NCBI RefSeq assembly: GCF_000763885.1
Contig: NZ_JRKO01000022.1
Location: 24,417-88,416 of the forward strand
Reading direction: 5' to 3'
DNA from: Paracoccus versutus
GTDB taxonomy: Bacteria; Pseudomonadota; Alphaproteobacteria; Rhodobacterales; Rhodobacteraceae
Length of the DNA stretch: 64,000 bases
The position numbers and the translations under genes are program-made. Shown here in pieces: positions 35,294 through 44,699 of this stretch. Numbering within the stretch: position 1 is the stretch's first letter; each line of letters opens with the position of its first letter. The notes beneath the pieces were generated by a model that searched no databases, was not told the origin of the DNA, and saw only the letters and a list, made by a program, of their open reading frames with translations.

Positions 35294-36565
35294 TCAGGGG
35301 CGGATGGTGCCGTCGCCGGTGACGAGATACTTGAAGCTGGTCAGCTGCTCGGCGCCGACCGGGCCGCGCGCATGCATCTTGCCGGTGGCGATGCCGATCT
35401 CGGCGCCCATGCCGAACTCGCCGCCATCGGCGAATTGCGTCGAGGCGTTGCGCATCAGGATCGCGCTGTCGAGCCCCTTGAAGAAGCGCTCGGCGGTGGC
35501 GTCATTCTCGGTCAGGATCGATTCGGTATGGCCCGAGCCATAGCGGCGGATATGGGCGATCGCCTCCTCGACGCCATCGACCAGTTTCACCGCGATGATC
35601 CTGTCCAGGAACTCCTGCCCGAAATCCGAGGGCTCGGCGCGGGTGGTGCCCGGCACCTTGGCAAGCTCGCCCTCGGCGCGCACCTCGACCCCCGCGTCCA
35701 GCAGATCCTGCACCAGCACGGCGCCATGTTTCGTATAGAACTGCCAGTCGATCAGCAGGCATTCGGCGGCGCCGCAGATGCCGGTGCGCCGGGTCTTGGC
35801 GTTCAGCACCACGCGCCGCGCCTTGTCCAGGTCGGCGTCGCGGTCGGCATAGACGTGGCAGATGCCCTCCAGATGGGCAAAGACCGGCACGCGGGCTTCC
35901 TTCTGCACCAGCCCGACCAGCCCCTTGCCGCCGCGGGGCACGATCACGTCGATGAATTCCTGCGCGCGCAGCATGGCGGCGACGGCCTCGCGGTCGCGGG
36001 TCGGCACCATCTGCACCGAAGCCTCGGGCAGCCCGGCCTGCCCCAGGCCCGTCACCAGCGCCCGGTGGATCGCGGCCGAGCTGTTCAGGCTTTCCGAGCC
36101 GCCGCGCAGGATCACCGCATTGCCGGTCTTCAGCGCCAGCGCCGCGGCATCGGCGGTGACATTGGGGCGGCTTTCGTAGATCACGCCGATGACGCCCAGG
36201 GGGGTGGCGACGCGCTGGATATGCAGCCCGTTCGGCCGGTCCCATTCGGCCAGCACCTTGCCGACCGGGTCCGCCTGCGCCGCGACCGAGCGCAGCCCCT
36301 CGGCCATGGCGCGGATGCGCGCGGGATCGAGCTTCAGCCGGTCGAGCATGGCGGGGGAGAGGCCCTTTGCCTCGGCGTAATGCATGTCCTCGGCATTGGC
36401 GTCGAGGATGGCGTCCTCGGCCTTCAGGATCGCATCGGCGGCGCCGACCAGGGCGGCGTGCTTGCGCTCGGCGCTGGCCTCGGCCAGGACGGCGGCGGCG
36501 GCGCGCGCCTTTGCGCCCAGATCCGCGATCAGCGCATCGGCATCGGAAGAGGTCAGGTCTTTCAT
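35294..36565 (-). CDS. proA: Gamma-glutamyl phosphate reductase
   Basis: A 423-residue NADPH-dependent enzyme of proline synthesis that reduces gamma-glutamyl phosphate to the semialdehyde. The catalytic Cys264 is in [14 protein letters not shown], and [29 protein letters not shown] and VPRGGKGL are family signatures. The ATG at 36565 follows AAGGGAA; an in-frame ATG six codons upstream is less likely. proB, its usual partner, is not adjacent in this window. Confidence 0.96.
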   Translation of the reverse strand: MKDLTSSDADALIADLGAKARAAAAVLAEASAERKHAALVGAADAILKAEDAILDANAEDMHYAEAKGLSPAMLDRLKLDPARIRAMAEGLRSVAAQADPVGKVLAEWDRPNGLHIQRVATPLGVIGVIYESRPNVTADAAALALKTGNAVILRGGSESLNSSAAIHRALVTGLGQAGLPEASVQMVPTRDREAVAAMLRAQEFIDVIVPRGGKGLVGLVQKEARVPVFAHLEGICHVYADRDADLDKARRVVLNAKTRRTGICGAAECLLIDWQFYTKHGAVLVQDLLDAGVEVRAEGELAKVPGTTRAEPSDFGQEFLDRIIAVKLVDGVEEAIAHIRRYGSGHTESILTENDATAERFFKGLDSAILMRNASTQFADGGEFGMGAEIGIATGKMHARGPVGAEQLTSFKYLVTGDGTIRP

Positions 36566-36617
36566 GGCGGCATTCCCTTGCATGACGCCTGAAATAGGGG
36601 CCGGCGCGCTGAAAAGC

Positions 36618-36662
36618 CAGATGCAAAGCGGGCAGATGGAAAGGGGCCAGATGGAAAGGGGA
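36618..36662 (+). repeat. 15-base short tandem repeat, three units
   Basis: Three consecutive units of 15 bases with the form CAGATGSAAAGSGG, differing at a few positions. They lie 53 bases upstream of the proA start, in its promoter region. Copy number may vary between strains. Confidence 0.7.
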
Positions 36663-36699
36663 AGGTGCAGGATTCTGTTGCCAGGCTCCTGCGGGCCCC

Positions 36700-36978
36700 G
36701 CCTTACGCTGCTAGGCGGAAGGGCTTAAGTTTCGGTTACCCGAGCTGCTTACGCAGCCAGAGCCACCGGAGCACGGTTGTCGTTGGCAACTGTACATTTT
36801 GCACCGATAACGGTGGTAGCTCACCGAGACAAAGCAAACAGCTTTAGACGTTCGTCGATCCTGTTTCGGCCCCCTGTGCCCCCAACGAGGGATCTTGGTG
36901 GAGCCGCCGGGTACCGCCCCCGGGTCCGATCCGCTTATTACCTGCGCGTTTATGTCCATAGTCCGGGCGAACCCGGAC
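36700..36978 (-). ncRNA. ssrA: Transfer-messenger RNA, circularly permuted two-piece form
   Basis: The minus strand encodes tag ANDNRAPVALAA (codons 36787-36752, then TAA). The coding piece starts near 36873 with GGGGCCGAAACAGGATCGACG. The acceptor piece comes first in the transcript (from about 36978) and ends in CGGCUCC-ACCA at 36896. The two ends pair as a 7-bp acceptor stem with G3-U70, the alanyl-tRNA synthetase identity pair, and a T-arm CCGGG/CCCGG follows. About 22 bases between the pieces are removed on processing. The function is rescue of stalled ribosomes and tagging for proteolysis. The 3' limit near 36700 is approximate. Confidence 0.93.
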
Positions 36979-36984
36979 AAGCGG

Positions 36985-37013
36985 AATATAGGCGCCACCA
37001 TCCCGTCGCGCAA
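36985..37013 (-). promoter_or_regulatory. Promoter of ssrA
   Basis: On the minus strand TTGCGC (37013-37008), a spacer of exactly 17 bases and TATATT (36990-36985). Transcription would start near 36978, directly before the acceptor piece hairpin GTCCGGG/CCCGGAC. Confidence 0.7.
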
Positions 37014-37068
37014 GGGAGGGGAACGCTGTTCCCCTCTTGTCCCGCTGCGCGGGCCAATTTACCCCTTG

Positions 37069-37132
37069 GGGTATTTGGAAAACGGAGAAGAAGCGGGCGC
37101 GGCGTCCCGCCTTCTTCGTTCCCAAAATACTC
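37069..37132. repeat. 22-base motif, copies 5 and 6 as an inverted pair
   Basis: GGGTATTTG-GAA-AACGGAGAAG (37069-37090, plus) faces a more diverged inverted copy (37111-37132; minus strand GAGTATTTT-GGG-AACGAAGAAG). The spacer is 20 bases. It lies between ssrA and the 3' end of the PotD-like gene. Confidence 0.7.
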
Positions 37133-37155
37133 ATGCGGCCGTGCCGCCGGCGTCC

Positions 37156-37177
37156 CGCCCCGCCTTCGGGCGGGGCG
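37156..37177 (-). terminator. Strong hairpin after the PotD-like gene
   Basis: A 9-bp stem CGCCCCGCC/GGCGGGGCG with a 4-base loop, 13 bases after the stop at 37191. There is no U-tract, so it may act as an RNA-stabilising hairpin or a weak terminator. Confidence 0.5.
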
Positions 37178-37190
37178 CTGTAAGGGCCGG

Positions 37191-38243
37191 TCAGAAGCCG
37201 GCCTTGATCTTTTCGAACTCCTGCAACTGCTTTTCGCGCTGCTGCGGGTCGTTCGGGGTCTGGGCCAGGATCGGGGCGTCCACGGGCGAGAGACCCTCCT
37301 GCACCGCGGGCTCGTCCTTGATCGTCTCCATGGCGACGGTCGAAGTATGGCCGTAGCCGATCGTGTCCAGCAGGCCCTTGGCCGCTTCCGGGGCGAGCCA
37401 GGCGTTGATGAAATCGTAGGCCTTGTCTTCCTTGCCCGGTCCGTTCTTGAGATTGATGAAGCCGCAGAAGAAGGTCGAGCTGCCCTCCTTGGCCGCGCGC
37501 TGGAAGCCGACCGGGAAGCCGTCGTTTTCCAGCAACACCACGCCGTCGTTCCAGGACCAGGCCACGTCCACCGCGCCCGAGGCCATCAGCTGCGCCTGTT
37601 CGGCCGGGTCGGCCCAATAGGCGGCGACGTTCTGATGCGCCTGGCGCAGCCAGTCCGCGGCGGCCGCGAACTGCTCGTCGGTGACTTCGGTCCAGTCGGT
37701 GGTGCCGGTGGCCAGGTAGGCCAGCGCCCAGACGTCGTCGGCCGAATCGGGCAGCGAGGTGCGGCCCTGGTATTTGGGGTCGATGAAGATGTTCAGGCTG
37801 GCCACGTCCTCGGCCGGCACGGTTTCGGTATTGTAGGCCACCGCGGTCGCGCCCCAATCGGTCGGGATATACCAGACGCCCTCGTCGTCCTTGAAGATTT
37901 CCGAATCGAGGAATTTCGCATCGAGGCTTTCGAAGGCCGGGATCTTCGACACGTCCCAGGGCTCGATCAGCCCGGCGTCGCGGTATTTGGACACCATCTG
38001 CGAGCAGGGATGCGCGACATCCGCCTTGAAGCCCGAGGCGAGCTTTTGATAGGCCTCGTCGTCGTCGCCGTAGAAGACGAAGGTGGGGCTGGCGCCATGC
38101 TGGTCGATATAGCCCTGGAAGATCACCGGCTCCTCGAACCCGGCCCAGTCGAAGACCGTCAGTTCGGGGTCGGCGGCCCAGGCGGCCGTGAGGCTGGTGC
38201 TGGCGAGCGCGAGCGCCAGGGCGGGGAAGCGGAGAGGTTTCAT
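37191..38243 (-). CDS. Polyamine-type ABC transporter substrate-binding protein (PotD/PotF-like)
   Basis: A 350-residue periplasmic binding protein. The signal peptide ends near residue 23 (LTAAWA before ADPEL). The mature start LTVFDWAGFEEPVIFQGYIDQHG, the region VWYIPTDWGATAVAYNTETV and VDVAWSWNDGVVLLENDGFPV are typical of spermidine/putrescine-binding proteins. No permease or ATPase genes are next to it, so it works with distant partners or as an orphan. The exact polyamine cannot be deduced. Confidence 0.87.
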   Translation of the reverse strand: MKPLRFPALALALASTSLTAAWAADPELTVFDWAGFEEPVIFQGYIDQHGASPTFVFYGDDDEAYQKLASGFKADVAHPCSQMVSKYRDAGLIEPWDVSKIPAFESLDAKFLDSEIFKDDEGVWYIPTDWGATAVAYNTETVPAEDVASLNIFIDPKYQGRTSLPDSADDVWALAYLATGTTDWTEVTDEQFAAAADWLRQAHQNVAAYWADPAEQAQLMASGAVDVAWSWNDGVVLLENDGFPVGFQRAAKEGSSTFFCGFINLKNGPGKEDKAYDFINAWLAPEAAKGLLDTIGYGHTSTVAMETIKDEPAVQEGLSPVDAPILAQTPNDPQQREKQLQEFEKIKAGF

Positions 38244-38317
38244 GTCGGAGCTTTCCTTGAAGGCAGTCTGGCACGACGCTAGCGGTCCCGCCGCGCCCTC
38301 GCAAGCGCGGCCGTGCC

Positions 38318-39259
38318 CTACCAGCGCCCCGAGGCGCCGCCGCCCCGCGACGAGCCGCCGCCGAAGCCCGAGGAGCCGCGCGCGGCGCTGCGATAGCCCG
38401 GCGTCGGCTCGCTGCGCAGCACCGTGCCGGTCGGTCCATACCAGACCGTCTGCGGCCGCAGGCGCTGGCGGGTTTCGGACCAGCCGCAGGCCGGGCAGCG
38501 CCGCGTGACATTGTCCTGCGAGACCATGTGGCCGCCCTCGGGCAGCGGGGTTTCCAGCGGCGCCACCTGCGTTTCCAGGCCGCGGCGGCCGCATTGCGGG
38601 CAGCGGTTGCGCCGCCAGGCCTGCCGCGCGGCGGCGCCCAGGATCGCCAGCCCGGCGGCGCCGAACAGGAAGGGCAGGATGCGGTCCATCAGGCTGCGCC
38701 GGGGCATGGCGAGCGGCTGGCCCGCCGCGACGGGGCGGGCGATCAGGTCGATCACCGCCTGCGTGCCCTCGCGGATGCCCTGCGACATCCGGTTGTCGCG
38801 GAAGGCGGGCAGCATGGTGTTGCGCATGATGTCCTGGGCCTGGATGTCGGCGTCGTTTTCGTAGCCGCGGCCCAGTTCGATGCGCGCCTCGCGGTCCTGG
38901 GCCAGCACCAGCACCATGAAGCCGTCGTTGCGCGCGGCGTCGCCCACGCCCCAATGGTTGAAAAGCCGGGTGGCAAAGGGCTCCAGCCCGTCGGTCCCGC
39001 CATGGCGCGCCCGGTCGGGCAGGGTGACGACCGTGCCCTCGATGCCGGTCTGCTCCCTGAGCGCGGCCAGCGCCCCGTCGAGGGCCTGGGCATCCTCGGG
39101 CGCGAGCAACCCGGCGAAATCGTTGACATGCAGGTTCTGCCAGTCGGGCAGGCCCTGCGCATGGGCTGGGGCCAGGGCCGCCAGCCAGAGCAGCGCGACC
39201 AGCCATGCCGCCATCCGGGCGATTGCGCTGGCCGGGGCGGTCCCGGACGGCCTATCCAT
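38318..39259 (-). CDS. TPM-domain membrane protein
   Basis: A 313-residue protein. A signal or anchor helix (residues 12-34) is followed by a TPM domain (LLAPEDAQALDGALAALREQTGIEGTVVT ... ELGRGYENDADIQAQDIM), a membrane helix near 200, and a cytoplasmic C-terminus with a CPQCG...CPACG zinc ribbon. It ends in a Gly/Ser-rich tail (GFGGGSSRGGGASGRW) typical of YgcG-like proteins. TPM domains are linked to phosphatase activity and photosystem repair in plants; bacterial roles are unclear. It is 45 bases downstream of ppk2. Confidence 0.85.
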   Translation of the reverse strand: MDRPSGTAPASAIARMAAWLVALLWLAALAPAHAQGLPDWQNLHVNDFAGLLAPEDAQALDGALAALREQTGIEGTVVTLPDRARHGGTDGLEPFATRLFNHWGVGDAARNDGFMVLVLAQDREARIELGRGYENDADIQAQDIMRNTMLPAFRDNRMSQGIREGTQAVIDLIARPVAAGQPLAMPRRSLMDRILPFLFGAAGLAILGAAARQAWRRNRCPQCGRRGLETQVAPLETPLPEGGHMVSQDNVTRRCPACGWSETRQRLRPQTVWYGPTGTVLRSEPTPGYRSAARGSSGFGGGSSRGGGASGRW

Positions 39260-39304
39260 CGTCGCTCCTTGCCCTGCCAGCCGCCTTGTCCATCGTCTTG
39301 CCCG

Positions 39305-40222
39305 TCACCCCGGCAGGATCTCGGGGCCGCCGGTGATTCGCGGGTCGGGCTGGCCGATCACCGCGTCGTCGCGCCCGGCGAAATCCACCGCGCGCAGGAT
39401 CGCCTGGATCGCCGCGATCCGGGCGCGGCGCTTGTCGTCGGCGCGGATGACCGTCCAGGGCGCGATGCCGGAATGGCTGCGCAGCAGCGTATCCCGGATC
39501 GCCGCGCTGTAATCGTCCCATTTCGCCAGCCCCTCGACGTCGATGGAGCTGAGCTTCCATTGCTTCAGCGGGTCGCGCTCGCGGTCCAGGAACCGCTTGA
39601 GCTGCTCGGCCCGGCCCACCTCCAGCCACAGCTTGACCAGGATCACCCCGTCATCGACCAGCATGGTCTCGAACAGCGGCAACTGGCGAAAGAAGGTCTC
39701 GCGCTGCGCATCCGTGCAGAAGCCGAAGACCTTTTCGACCACGCCGCGATTGTACCAGCTGCGGTCGAAGAGCGCGATCTCGCCCCTGGCGGGCAGCCAG
39801 TCCACGTAGCGCTGGAAATACCATTCCTCGGCCTCGCGTTCGCTGGGCTTGGGCAGGGCGGCGATATAGGCCGAGCGCGGGTTCAGGTTCTCGCGCACCC
39901 GCTCGATGGTGCCGCCCTTGCCGGCGGCGTCGCGGCCCTCGAACAGCACCACCAGGCGCTTGCGCTGGTGGATCACGTCGCGCATCAGCCGCACCAGCTG
40001 CAATTGCAGCCCGGCCATGCGGTCGTCGTAATCCTTGCCCTTCATCTCCTCGGGATAGGGATAGGTGGGATCGGGGATGCGCTTGCCGTCCGCCGCCGCC
40101 ACCGCCTTGCGCAGCCCATCGGGCGCGTCCTTTTCCAGATAGCGGGTGATCGCGCCGACAAAGGGCAGGTCGGGCAGCGATCCCTGCTTGCCGGACCCGG
40201 CCTTGTCGCCGTTGCTGGCCAT
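39305..40222 (-). CDS. ppk2: Polyphosphate kinase 2
   Basis: A 305-residue single-domain PPK2 that transfers phosphate between polyphosphate and nucleotides. Walker A is [11 protein letters not shown] (about 95-104); Walker B/lid motif is [16 protein letters not shown], and [10 protein letters not shown] and [15 protein letters not shown] are family signatures. ATG at 40222 is preferred; a GTG at 40228 would overlap the metA stop. It sits in a run of five minus-strand genes from the ATPase to the PotD-like protein. Confidence 0.93.
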   Translation of the reverse strand: MASNGDKAGSGKQGSLPDLPFVGAITRYLEKDAPDGLRKAVAAADGKRIPDPTYPYPEEMKGKDYDDRMAGLQLQLVRLMRDVIHQRKRLVVLFEGRDAAGKGGTIERVRENLNPRSAYIAALPKPSEREAEEWYFQRYVDWLPARGEIALFDRSWYNRGVVEKVFGFCTDAQRETFFRQLPLFETMLVDDGVILVKLWLEVGRAEQLKRFLDRERDPLKQWKLSSIDVEGLAKWDDYSAAIRDTLLRSHSGIAPWTVIRADDKRRARIAAIQAILRAVDFAGRDDAVIGQPDPRITGGPEILPG

Positions 40223-40224
40223 GC

Positions 40225-41154
40225 TCACGCCTCGCCGATGCGGTTCAGGTCGAAGGGGGTGGTCTGGTAGATCTCGTTGATCCAGTTACCATAGAGCAGA
40301 TGCGCATGGCTGCGCCAGCGGTTCGTCGGCGTGCGCGAGGGGTCGTCGTCCGGGTAGTAGTTCACCGGCACGTCGATCGGCTTGCCCGAGGCGGCGTCGC
40401 GGTCGTATTCGTCCTTCAGCGTCGTGCTGTCATATTCGAAATGGTTGAAGACATAGAGCGCGCGATGGCCGGGGTCTTGCAGCAGGCAGGGCCCGACCTG
40501 GTCCGAGGCGATCAGCGTCTTCAGCGCCGGGATGGCGTCCACCTCGTCCTGGCGCACCTCGGTCCAGCGGCTGACCGGGACCAGCACGTCGTCGGAAAAG
40601 CCGCGCAGATAGGGGCTGGAGGGCGCCAGGTTGCGGTGGCGGAAGCAGCCGAAGGCCTTGCGGTCCAGCATGTGCTTTTCCAGGCGGTGGAAATACCAGG
40701 CCATCGCCATGCCGCCCCAGCAGACGCCGAAGGTCGAATGCACGTGGCTTTGCGTCCAGTCGAAGACGCGGGTCAACTCGTCCCAATAGGTCACGGCCTC
40801 GAAGGGCAGGTGTTCGATGGGCGCGCCGGTGATGATGAGCCCGTCGAACTTCTCGCCCGTCTCCTCGACCTCGCAGAAGCGGCGATAGAAGGATTGCAGG
40901 TGGTCGGCGGCCGTGTTGCGGCTTTCGTGGTCCGACATGCGGATCAGCTGGAACTCGATCTGCAAGGGGGTCGCGCCGATCAGCCGGGCGAACTGGTTCT
41001 CGGTCTGGATCTTCTTGGGCATCAGGTTCAGCAGGCCGATGCGCAAGGGCCGGATGTCCTGCGTCGCCGCCCGGCCCGGCGACATGACCATGACGCCTTC
41101 GTTCGACAGGATGTCATAGGCGGGCAGGTCATTGGGCAGGGTGATGGGCATCAT
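40225..41154 (-). CDS. metA: Homoserine O-acyltransferase (MetA family, probably acetyl-CoA-specific)
   Basis: A 309-residue enzyme that activates homoserine for methionine synthesis. The catalytic Cys145 is in [12 protein letters not shown], with the conserved [10 protein letters not shown] near the N-terminus and FNHFEYDS near the end. Glu114 in [11 protein letters not shown] is at the position where Glu marks acetyl-CoA use (Bacillus cereus Glu111) and Gly marks succinyl-CoA use (E. coli), so acetylation is predicted. The ATG at 41154 overlaps the upstream stop (ATGA); an ATG at 41151 is the alternative. Confidence 0.94.
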   Translation of the reverse strand: MMPITLPNDLPAYDILSNEGVMVMSPGRAATQDIRPLRIGLLNLMPKKIQTENQFARLIGATPLQIEFQLIRMSDHESRNTAADHLQSFYRRFCEVEETGEKFDGLIITGAPIEHLPFEAVTYWDELTRVFDWTQSHVHSTFGVCWGGMAMAWYFHRLEKHMLDRKAFGCFRHRNLAPSSPYLRGFSDDVLVPVSRWTEVRQDEVDAIPALKTLIASDQVGPCLLQDPGHRALYVFNHFEYDSTTLKDEYDRDAASGKPIDVPVNYYPDDDPSRTPTNRWRSHAHLLYGNWINEIYQTTPFDLNRIGEA

Positions 41155-42053
41155 GCGTCCTTTCTGTCGAACTTTCCGGCAATGGCGGCGCCGGCGGGCC
41201 GTCGGTCTATGGCATGGCCGATCAGCGCGATCAGGTCTTGCGGGGTCGTCACCTGCGCCACCTCCTCGGCCAAAAGCGTCACGCCGCGCCGGGCCATCGC
41301 CTCGTAGCGGGGCTGGCGGTGGGCCAGGGCGCGGGCATAGGTCCAGCGGATGAAGTCGTCGGGGTTCACCTGGTCCTCGCGCAGGCCCTTTTCGACGCGA
41401 TAGTCGGTCCAGGCCCGGTCCAGGAAATCCGGCTGGTAATACATCGGCTTCGGCGCGCGGTCGAAGCGGCGCACCAGTTCCTCGGTATGCGCGTCCGAGC
41501 CCTTGATCCAGACCAGCAGCAGCTCGCGCCCCAGCGCGTCCAGCACCGGGTCGCTTTCGGCAAAGGGGTCCACCACCTCGCAGACCGAGCCGCCGGAATC
41601 GCAGACGAAATTGCCCAGGTTGTAGATTTCCTGCGCGCGGCGGATGAAGTGGCCGGTATCCAGCAGCGCCGCGATCTCGGCCATGCGGTGCTGGTCCTGG
41701 CGGCGCATGTATTCGTCGAACTCCAGCCCGCCGCGGGTGACGCTGCCGGGCTTGCCCAGATAGGTGGACAGCGGCGCCAGGTTCTCGAAGGTGATGTTGC
41801 TGGCGATATAGACCGAATCCGACAGCAAGAGTTCGCGCAGGAAGGGCACCTTCATCGCCTCGCGCTTGAAGTTGTCGGCGATCAGCTCGCCCATGTAGCG
41901 GGTGCCGATGCGGTAATCGACGGAATAGTGGAACCATTCGCCCGAGCCGCGCAGCATCGAGGCCAGGAAGGTCTTGCCCAGGCCCGACATGCCAAAGAAC
42001 AGCACGCGCTTTTTCGGGGCGGCCAGCCATTCGGCCTTGGTCTGGTAAAGCAT
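41151..42053 (-). CDS. Uncharacterised P-loop ATPase coupled to metA
   Basis: A 300-residue soluble protein. It has a Walker A motif [14 protein letters not shown] at about 20-32, and further conserved-looking stretches [30 protein letters not shown] and [15 protein letters not shown] do not recognise a named family; the P-loop suggests a nucleoside-kinase-like or STAND-type ATPase. Its stop overlaps the metA start, so the two are translationally coupled, which hints at a role in methionine or one-carbon metabolism, but this is only context. Confidence 0.72.
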   Translation of the reverse strand: MLYQTKAEWLAAPKKRVLFFGMSGLGKTFLASMLRGSGEWFHYSVDYRIGTRYMGELIADNFKREAMKVPFLRELLLSDSVYIASNITFENLAPLSTYLGKPGSVTRGGLEFDEYMRRQDQHRMAEIAALLDTGHFIRRAQEIYNLGNFVCDSGGSVCEVVDPFAESDPVLDALGRELLLVWIKGSDAHTEELVRRFDRAPKPMYYQPDFLDRAWTDYRVEKGLREDQVNPDDFIRWTYARALAHRQPRYEAMARRGVTLLAEEVAQVTTPQDLIALIGHAIDRRPAGAAIAGKFDRKDA

Positions 42054-42321
42054 GGGCGATCCTTTTGCGGGGCTTGGCGATAGTTAGTCCCGCGCAGGGC
42101 CGAGGGGAAGGGGGACGCGGGCCGCCGGTGGGACTGCCTGTCGAAAAGCCGGCGGGACGGCCTTGCATCGCGCCATCGAGCCCCTATCTGGGACGGGCGG
42201 ACCGGGCCCCTCTGACGACGCATGTCGTGATGTCGGACCGCATCGAGCCCTGCTCGGTGCCAGCCCGGAACCATTCCCGCCCAAGGCTTCGCACCGGCTT
42301 TCGTTCAACGTGGAGCCTGAC

Positions 42322-43302
42322 ATGGAACCTTTCTACCTGACCCTGTTTCTCGGCACGCCGATCTGGCTGTGGCTGGTCTTCGTCGGCCTGGTCGGCCTGC
42401 TCTTGGCCTTCGATCTCGGTGTGCTCAATCGCGGCGACAAGGAGATCGGCGTCGCCGAGAGCCTGAAGCTATCGTCCTTCTACATCACGCTGGGCGTGCT
42501 GTTCGGCGGCTTCGTCTGGTATCAGCTGGGCAGCAATGCCGCCGCGGAATACATGACCGCCTTCGTGGTCGAAAAGACGCTGGCGATGGACAACGTCTTC
42601 GTCATCGCGCTGATCTTCGCCACGCTGTCGATCCCCCGCCGCTACCAGCATCGCGTGCTGTTCTGGGGCATCCTGGGGGTGATCGTGCTGCGCGGCATCA
42701 TGATCGGCGTCGGCGCCACGCTGGTCGCGCAATACGGCTGGATCCTCTATGTCTTCGCCGGCTTCCTGATCCTGACCGGCATCAAGATGCTGTTCGTCGG
42801 CGACAAGGAGCATGACATGGGCGCGAACCCGGTCCTGCGGTTCCTGCGCCGCCGCATGCCGCTGACGCAGGAGCTGCACGGCCATGCCTTCGTGGTGAAG
42901 CGGCCCGATCCCGCGACCGGCCGCATCCGCCGCTTTGCCACGCCGCTGCTGCTGACGCTGGTGATGATCGAGATCGCCGACTTGATCTTCGCCGTCGATT
43001 CGGTGCCGGCGGTCTTTGCCATCACCACCGATCCCTATATCGTCTATACCTCGAACATCTTCGCCATCCTGGGCCTGCGCGCGCTGTTTTTCGCGCTGGC
43101 GGCGATCATCCACCGCTTCGAATACCTCAAGCAGGCGCTGGCGGTGCTGCTGATCTTCATCGGCTCCAAGGTGTTCATCGCCGACCTGATGGGGCTGGCG
43201 AAATTCCCGCCCGCCGTGTCCCTGGGCATCACCTTCGCCATCCTCGGCGCCGGCGTCGGCTGGTCGCTGTGGCGCACCCGCAAGGACGTGGCGCGCGCCT
43301 GA
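42322..43302 (+). CDS. TerC-family integral membrane protein
   Basis: A 326-residue protein with about nine membrane helices. Conserved acidic positions lie in helices: LLAFDLGVLNR, EKTLAMDNVFVIALIF, MIEIADLIFAVDSVPAVFAI and FIADLMG. This is the TerC/Alx pattern, associated with Mn export and metal loading of secreted enzymes or with tellurite resistance. The ATG at 42322 was chosen because it gives the standard N-terminus. The 268-base upstream gap shows no clear Mn-riboswitch consensus. Confidence 0.9.
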   Translation: MEPFYLTLFLGTPIWLWLVFVGLVGLLLAFDLGVLNRGDKEIGVAESLKLSSFYITLGVLFGGFVWYQLGSNAAAEYMTAFVVEKTLAMDNVFVIALIFATLSIPRRYQHRVLFWGILGVIVLRGIMIGVGATLVAQYGWILYVFAGFLILTGIKMLFVGDKEHDMGANPVLRFLRRRMPLTQELHGHAFVVKRPDPATGRIRRFATPLLLTLVMIEIADLIFAVDSVPAVFAITTDPYIVYTSNIFAILGLRALFFALAAIIHRFEYLKQALAVLLIFIGSKVFIADLMGLAKFPPAVSLGITFAILGAGVGWSLWRTRKDVARA

Positions 43303-43345
43303 GCGCCAGATTTCCGCCGCCGCGCCCGGCCGCGCGGTTGCCGTC

Positions 43346-43367
43346 GGGTATTTGAAGAACGGAGAAG
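43346..43367 (+). repeat. 22-base intergenic motif, copy 7
   Basis: GGGTATTTG-AAG-AACGGAGAAG, 43 bases after the TerC stop and upstream of ftsW. Confidence 0.7.
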
Positions 43368-43529
43368 GCGGGGCGGCGGGGTGCGAAACCCGGCCGTCTT
43401 CCGCGCGATGTCATCCGGGCTGCCACCACGTCGCTCAATCCGCAGTAGCGCGCCGGGTGCAATCGCGCTATGCTTCGGCCCAGACCCGGCAAACGGGCGA
43501 TGCAAACGAGGCAGTGACGGCGGTAACCC

Positions 43530-44699
43530 ATGACCGAAATGGTCTTTGGCACCACCCCCTTGCGGGCAGGTGACCCGATTCTTCCACGCTGGTGGCGCAC
43601 GCTGGACCGATGGTCCCTGGCCTGCGTGCTGGGATTGTTCGCGGTGGGGCTGCTTCTGGGCCTGGCGGCCTCGGTGCCCTTGGCCGAAAAGAACGGCCTG
43701 CCGCAATTCTATTACGTCACCCGCCAGGCGGTGTTCGGTGCCATGGCGCTGGCGGCGATGCTGGTGATCTCGACCTTCTCGCCGCGGATGGTGCGGCGGA
43801 TCGGCGTGCTGGGCTTTCTGGTCGCGCTGGTGGTGCTGATGGCGCTGCCCTTCATCGGCACCGATTTCGGCAAGGGCGCGGTGCGCTGGCTGCGCCTGCC
43901 CGGCGGCATGTCGGTGCAGCCGTCCGAGTTCCTCAAGCCCTGCTTCGTCGCCATCTGCGCCTGGTTCATGGCCGCCAGCCAGGAGGTCGGCGGCCCGCCC
44001 GGCAAGTCCTTTTCCTTCGGCCTCGCCGTGGTCGTGGTGCTGCTTCTGGCCATGCAGCCCGATTTCGGCCAGGCCTCGCTGGTGCTGTTTTCCTGGTGCG
44101 TGATGTATTTCATCGCCGGGGCGCCGCTTTACCTTCTGGGGGGCGTGATGGGGCTGGCCTGCGTCGGCGGCGTCTTCGCCTATGGCGCGTCCGAGCATTT
44201 CGCCCGCCGCATCAACGGCTTCCTTGCGGCCGAGGTCGATCCGCGCACCCAGCTGGGCTATGCCACCAACGCCATCCAGGAAGGCGGCTTCTTCGGCGTC
44301 GGCGTGGGCGAGGGCTCGGTCAAGTGGTCGCTGCCGGACGCGCATACCGATTTCATCATCGCGGTCGCGGCCGAGGAATACGGGCTGATCCTGGTCCTGA
44401 TCATCATCGCGCTTTATGCCGCCATCGTCATCCGCTCGCTGCTGCGGCTCCAGGGTGAGCGCGATCCCTTCGTCCGCATCGCCGGCACCGGGCTTGCCTG
44501 CGCCTTCGGCGTGCAGGCGCTGATCAACATGGGCGTGGCGGTGCGGCTTCTGCCGGCCAAGGGCATGACGCTGCCCTTCGTCAGCTACGGCGGCTCGTCG
44601 GTGATCGCCTCGGGCATCGCCATGGGGATGCTGCTGGCGCTGACCCGCTCGCGCCCGCAGGGCCGCATCGCCGACGTGCTGGGCCGGGGCCGGGGATGA
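43530..44699 (+). CDS. ftsW: Peptidoglycan glycosyltransferase FtsW
   Basis: A 389-residue SEDS polymerase of septal peptidoglycan with ten membrane helices. Signatures: [49 protein letters not shown] with the [17 protein letters not shown] stretch, and [19 protein letters not shown] at the end. It overlaps murG by 4 bases. Here the division cluster starts with ftsW after a TerC gene; mraY and murD are not next to it in this window. Confidence 0.95.
   Translation: MTEMVFGTTPLRAGDPILPRWWRTLDRWSLACVLGLFAVGLLLGLAASVPLAEKNGLPQFYYVTRQAVFGAMALAAMLVISTFSPRMVRRIGVLGFLVALVVLMALPFIGTDFGKGAVRWLRLPGGMSVQPSEFLKPCFVAICAWFMAASQEVGGPPGKSFSFGLAVVVVLLLAMQPDFGQASLVLFSWCVMYFIAGAPLYLLGGVMGLACVGGVFAYGASEHFARRINGFLAAEVDPRTQLGYATNAIQEGGFFGVGVGEGSVKWSLPDAHTDFIIAVAAEEYGLILVLIIIALYAAIVIRSLLRLQGERDPFVRIAGTGLACAFGVQALINMGVAVRLLPAKGMTLPFVSYGGSSVIASGIAMGMLLALTRSRPQGRIADVLGRGRG

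Noticed and set aside
34920..35543. Plus-strand open frame in the chpT-proA gap
   Set aside because: It extends antisense into proA, has no domain, and its composition is that of non-coding GC-rich DNA.
42054..42321. Manganese (yybP-ykoY) riboswitch before the TerC gene
   Set aside because: TerC genes often have one, but I could not find the conserved loop sequences; only ordinary small hairpins such as ACGACGCATGTCGT are present.
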